Source: Pseudomonas sp. UBA5782 (lineage in GTDB: Bacteria > Pseudomonadota > Gammaproteobacteria > Pseudomonadales > Pseudomonadaceae). Taken from it: 7,555 nucleotides of DNA. The stretch lies in the NCBI GenBank assembly GCA_002418465.1, contig DIEE01000205.1, forward strand, positions 3,422-10,976, in the 5' to 3' direction. Within the stretch, counting starts at the first letter, position 1; each line of letters opens with the position of its first letter. The translations under genes and the position numbers were made by a program. The notes under the pieces were generated by a model, which saw nothing but the letters and a program-made list of their open reading frames with translations, searched no databases and was not told where the DNA came from. Positions 6,829 to 7,555 of this stretch are shown here, in pieces.

Positions 6829-7007
6829 GGTATCCGGCCTGCGTTTCACGCAACCCTGTTTTCGCTTCTTGCGCCTTGTTGGGCTGACCTCGCTCAACGA
6901 TCTTGCGCGGCTTCGACGACTCGCTTCGTCGATCACCTAATCAGAAACCATGCAATTGCTCCGCATCCGCTGAGTTGTCCGGATCGGCTTCGTTTACCGG
7001 GGAGACG

Positions 7008-7025
7008 CGCGAATCGTGGTTCGCG
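7008..7025. repeat. Inverted repeat upstream of the DUF11 gene
   Basis: CGCGAA and TTCGCG flank the 6-base spacer TCGTGG, 54 bases before the DUF11 start. It may be an operator or part of the mRNA leader. Confidence 0.5.
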
Positions 7026-7045
7026 GTGGAGCAGTGCGCATCGTT

Positions 7046-7065
7046 TTCTGGCCGGAAAACCAGAA
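7046..7065 (+). repeat. Leader hairpin just before the DUF11 ribosome binding site
   Basis: TTCTGG (7046-7051) and CCAGAA (7060-7065) pair across 8 bases. The right arm directly abuts the GCAGGG ribosome binding site (7066-7071), so folding could influence translation. An alternative TTTTC/GAAAA pairing exists in the same bases. Confidence 0.4.
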
Positions 7066-7071
7066 GCAGGG
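7066..7071 (+). promoter_or_regulatory. Ribosome binding site of the DUF11 gene
   Basis: GCAGGG ends 7 bases before the first ATG of the ATGATG pair at 7079. It is a moderate Shine-Dalgarno match; spacing favours the first ATG slightly over the second at 7082. Confidence 0.5.
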
Positions 7072-7078
7072 TTCCACT

Positions 7079-7555
7079 ATGATGTTTCGTCCAGGAATGG
7101 CGGCCCGCCTGTTGCGGGTTGGACTCGGATGTTCTTTCTTCGCCGCGGGCCTGTTGCCCGCGACGGCGCTCGCCGACCTCGGGGTCAGCAAGAGCCGTGC
7201 GCCGGGCTACGAGGGCACCCGCTACGTCGGTGACACCGACGCCTTCCTGATTCGCCTCACCAACAACTTCGTCAACGGCGACATCACCGACGTCGCCTTC
7301 ACCGACGTCCTGCCCAACGGCTTCAAGATCGCCGCCGGCGGCCTGCGCAGCGCGACCTGTGTCGATGGCAGCGGGGCGGCGGTGGCGTTTTCCGGCACGC
7401 TCGGCGCGGCGCCGGGGAACGACCGCATCGTTCTCGTCGACGGCGTCATCCCACCGCGCAACAGCGGCAGCGTCGCCGGCCAGTGCGACATCGTCGTCGA
7501 GGTGACGTCCACCGTCGCCGGCAGCCAGGCCAACGTGCTCGCCGCCGGCTCGGTG
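7079..7555 (+). CDS. Exported DUF11-domain surface protein, N-terminal part only
   Basis: The 159 codons seen are open to the right edge, so the full protein is longer. A clear signal peptide spans residues 1-32: Arg-rich start, hydrophobic GCSFFAAGLLPATALA and a cut before D33. C18 sits inside the hydrophobic stretch without a proper lipobox, so it is unlikely to be a lipoprotein. The mature part from about residue 48 resembles a DUF11-type (conserved repeat) beta-sandwich, with FLIRLTNNFVNGDITDVAFT then DVLPNGFKIA, and the closing CDIVVEVTSTVAGSQANVL. Such domains usually occur in tandem in large cell-surface or secreted proteins of uncertain function. C94 and C136 could form a disulfide within the domain. 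Either ATG at 7079 or 7082 could be the start; 7079 has the better spacing. It is separated by 451 bases from the receptor gene and probably has its own promoter. The exact role is unknown. Confidence 0.8.
   Translation, partial: MMFRPGMAARLLRVGLGCSFFAAGLLPATALADLGVSKSRAPGYEGTRYVGDTDAFLIRLTNNFVNGDITDVAFTDVLPNGFKIAAGGLRSATCVDGSGAAVAFSGTLGAAPGNDRIVLVDGVIPPRNSGSVAGQCDIVVEVTSTVAGSQANVLAAGSV

Larger units (their letters stand above)
6772..6932. ncRNA. Candidate structured element: series of consecutive hairpins
   Basis: Within about 160 bases I count six self-complementary elements in a row. They are ATCGAT/ATCGAT (6772-6785), the perfect palindrome CTGGACGG/CCGTCCAG (6790-6805), CTCTGGC-TTTT-GCCAGAG (6811-6828), TGCGT-TTC-ACGCA (6840-6852), GTTGGGC/GCTCAAC with one G-U pair (6878-6898) and TCGACGA/TCGTCGA (6913-6932). 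Most have short loops. There is no recognisable gene over them and no T-run at either end. Options are a small RNA, a structured untranslated region of the receptor or DUF11 mRNA, or a dispersed repeat. It does not match a riboswitch or RNA family I recognise; the strand is undecided. Confidence 0.3.
6628..7078. other. Gene-free stretch rich in inverted repeats
   Basis: The 451 bases between the receptor stop and the DUF11 gene contain no protein I can support. The base composition looks less G/C-biased than in the flanking genes. No hairpin followed by a run of T's is seen, so a clear intrinsic terminator for the receptor operon is missing; the nearest candidate is a weak GCC/GGC stem followed by TTTT at 6729-6744. 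A series of hairpins fills 6772-6932, and two more lie at 7008-7025 and 7046-7065, just before the next gene. The promoter of the DUF11 gene should be here, but no convincing -35/-10 or -24/-12 pair was found. Confidence 0.7.

Noticed and set aside
6628..7078. Search for tRNA, CRISPR repeats or insertion-sequence ends
   Set aside because: No cloverleaf, no regular repeat-spacer pattern, and no transposase or terminal repeats were seen anywhere in the window.
6682..7233. 183-codon plus-strand frame across the spacer and into the DUF11 gene
   Set aside because: It overlaps the well-supported DUF11 start in another frame, covers the hairpin series, lacks a good ribosome binding site and shows no domain.

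Overview
The window is high-GC DNA (strong G/C bias at third codon positions). It carries a LysR regulator, a hybrid sensor kinase of the 7TMR-DISM type, an AraC-type response regulator and a TonB-dependent receptor. This points to a Gram-negative proteobacterium, most likely Pseudomonas or a close relative. The genus is inferred from gene style and composition and has not been confirmed by a search.

Layout: (1) Bases 1-842, minus strand: most of a LysR-family regulator whose C-terminus runs off the left edge. (2) Bases 843-1110: a divergent control region with no gene, holding short direct and inverted repeats. (3) Bases 1111-6627, plus strand: three genes that overlap or nearly fuse end to end. 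They are an AraC-type response regulator, a 7TMR-DISM hybrid histidine kinase (GTGA overlap) and a TonB-dependent outer-membrane receptor (17-base overlap). (4) Bases 6628-7078: a gene-free stretch that is unusually rich in inverted repeats. (5) Bases 7079-7555, plus strand: the start of an exported DUF11-type surface protein, cut by the right edge.

How it may work together: the kinase has a periplasmic DISMED2-like sensing domain, seven membrane spans, a catalytic core and its own receiver. It probably senses a small molecule or envelope signal and drives the AraC-type regulator encoded just before it. The outer-membrane receptor sits in the same transcription unit, so the simplest reading is a self-contained sense-and-import module. 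The kinase would detect the compound, or a sign of it, and the receptor would bring it in with TonB energy. The ligand cannot be read from the sequence. No inner-membrane transporter, HPt protein or catabolic enzyme lies inside the window.

The least explained part is 6772-6932, a run of back-to-back hairpins between the receptor and the DUF11 gene. It could be a structured RNA, a dispersed repeat or a regulatory leader. I found no clear intrinsic terminator after the receptor gene.
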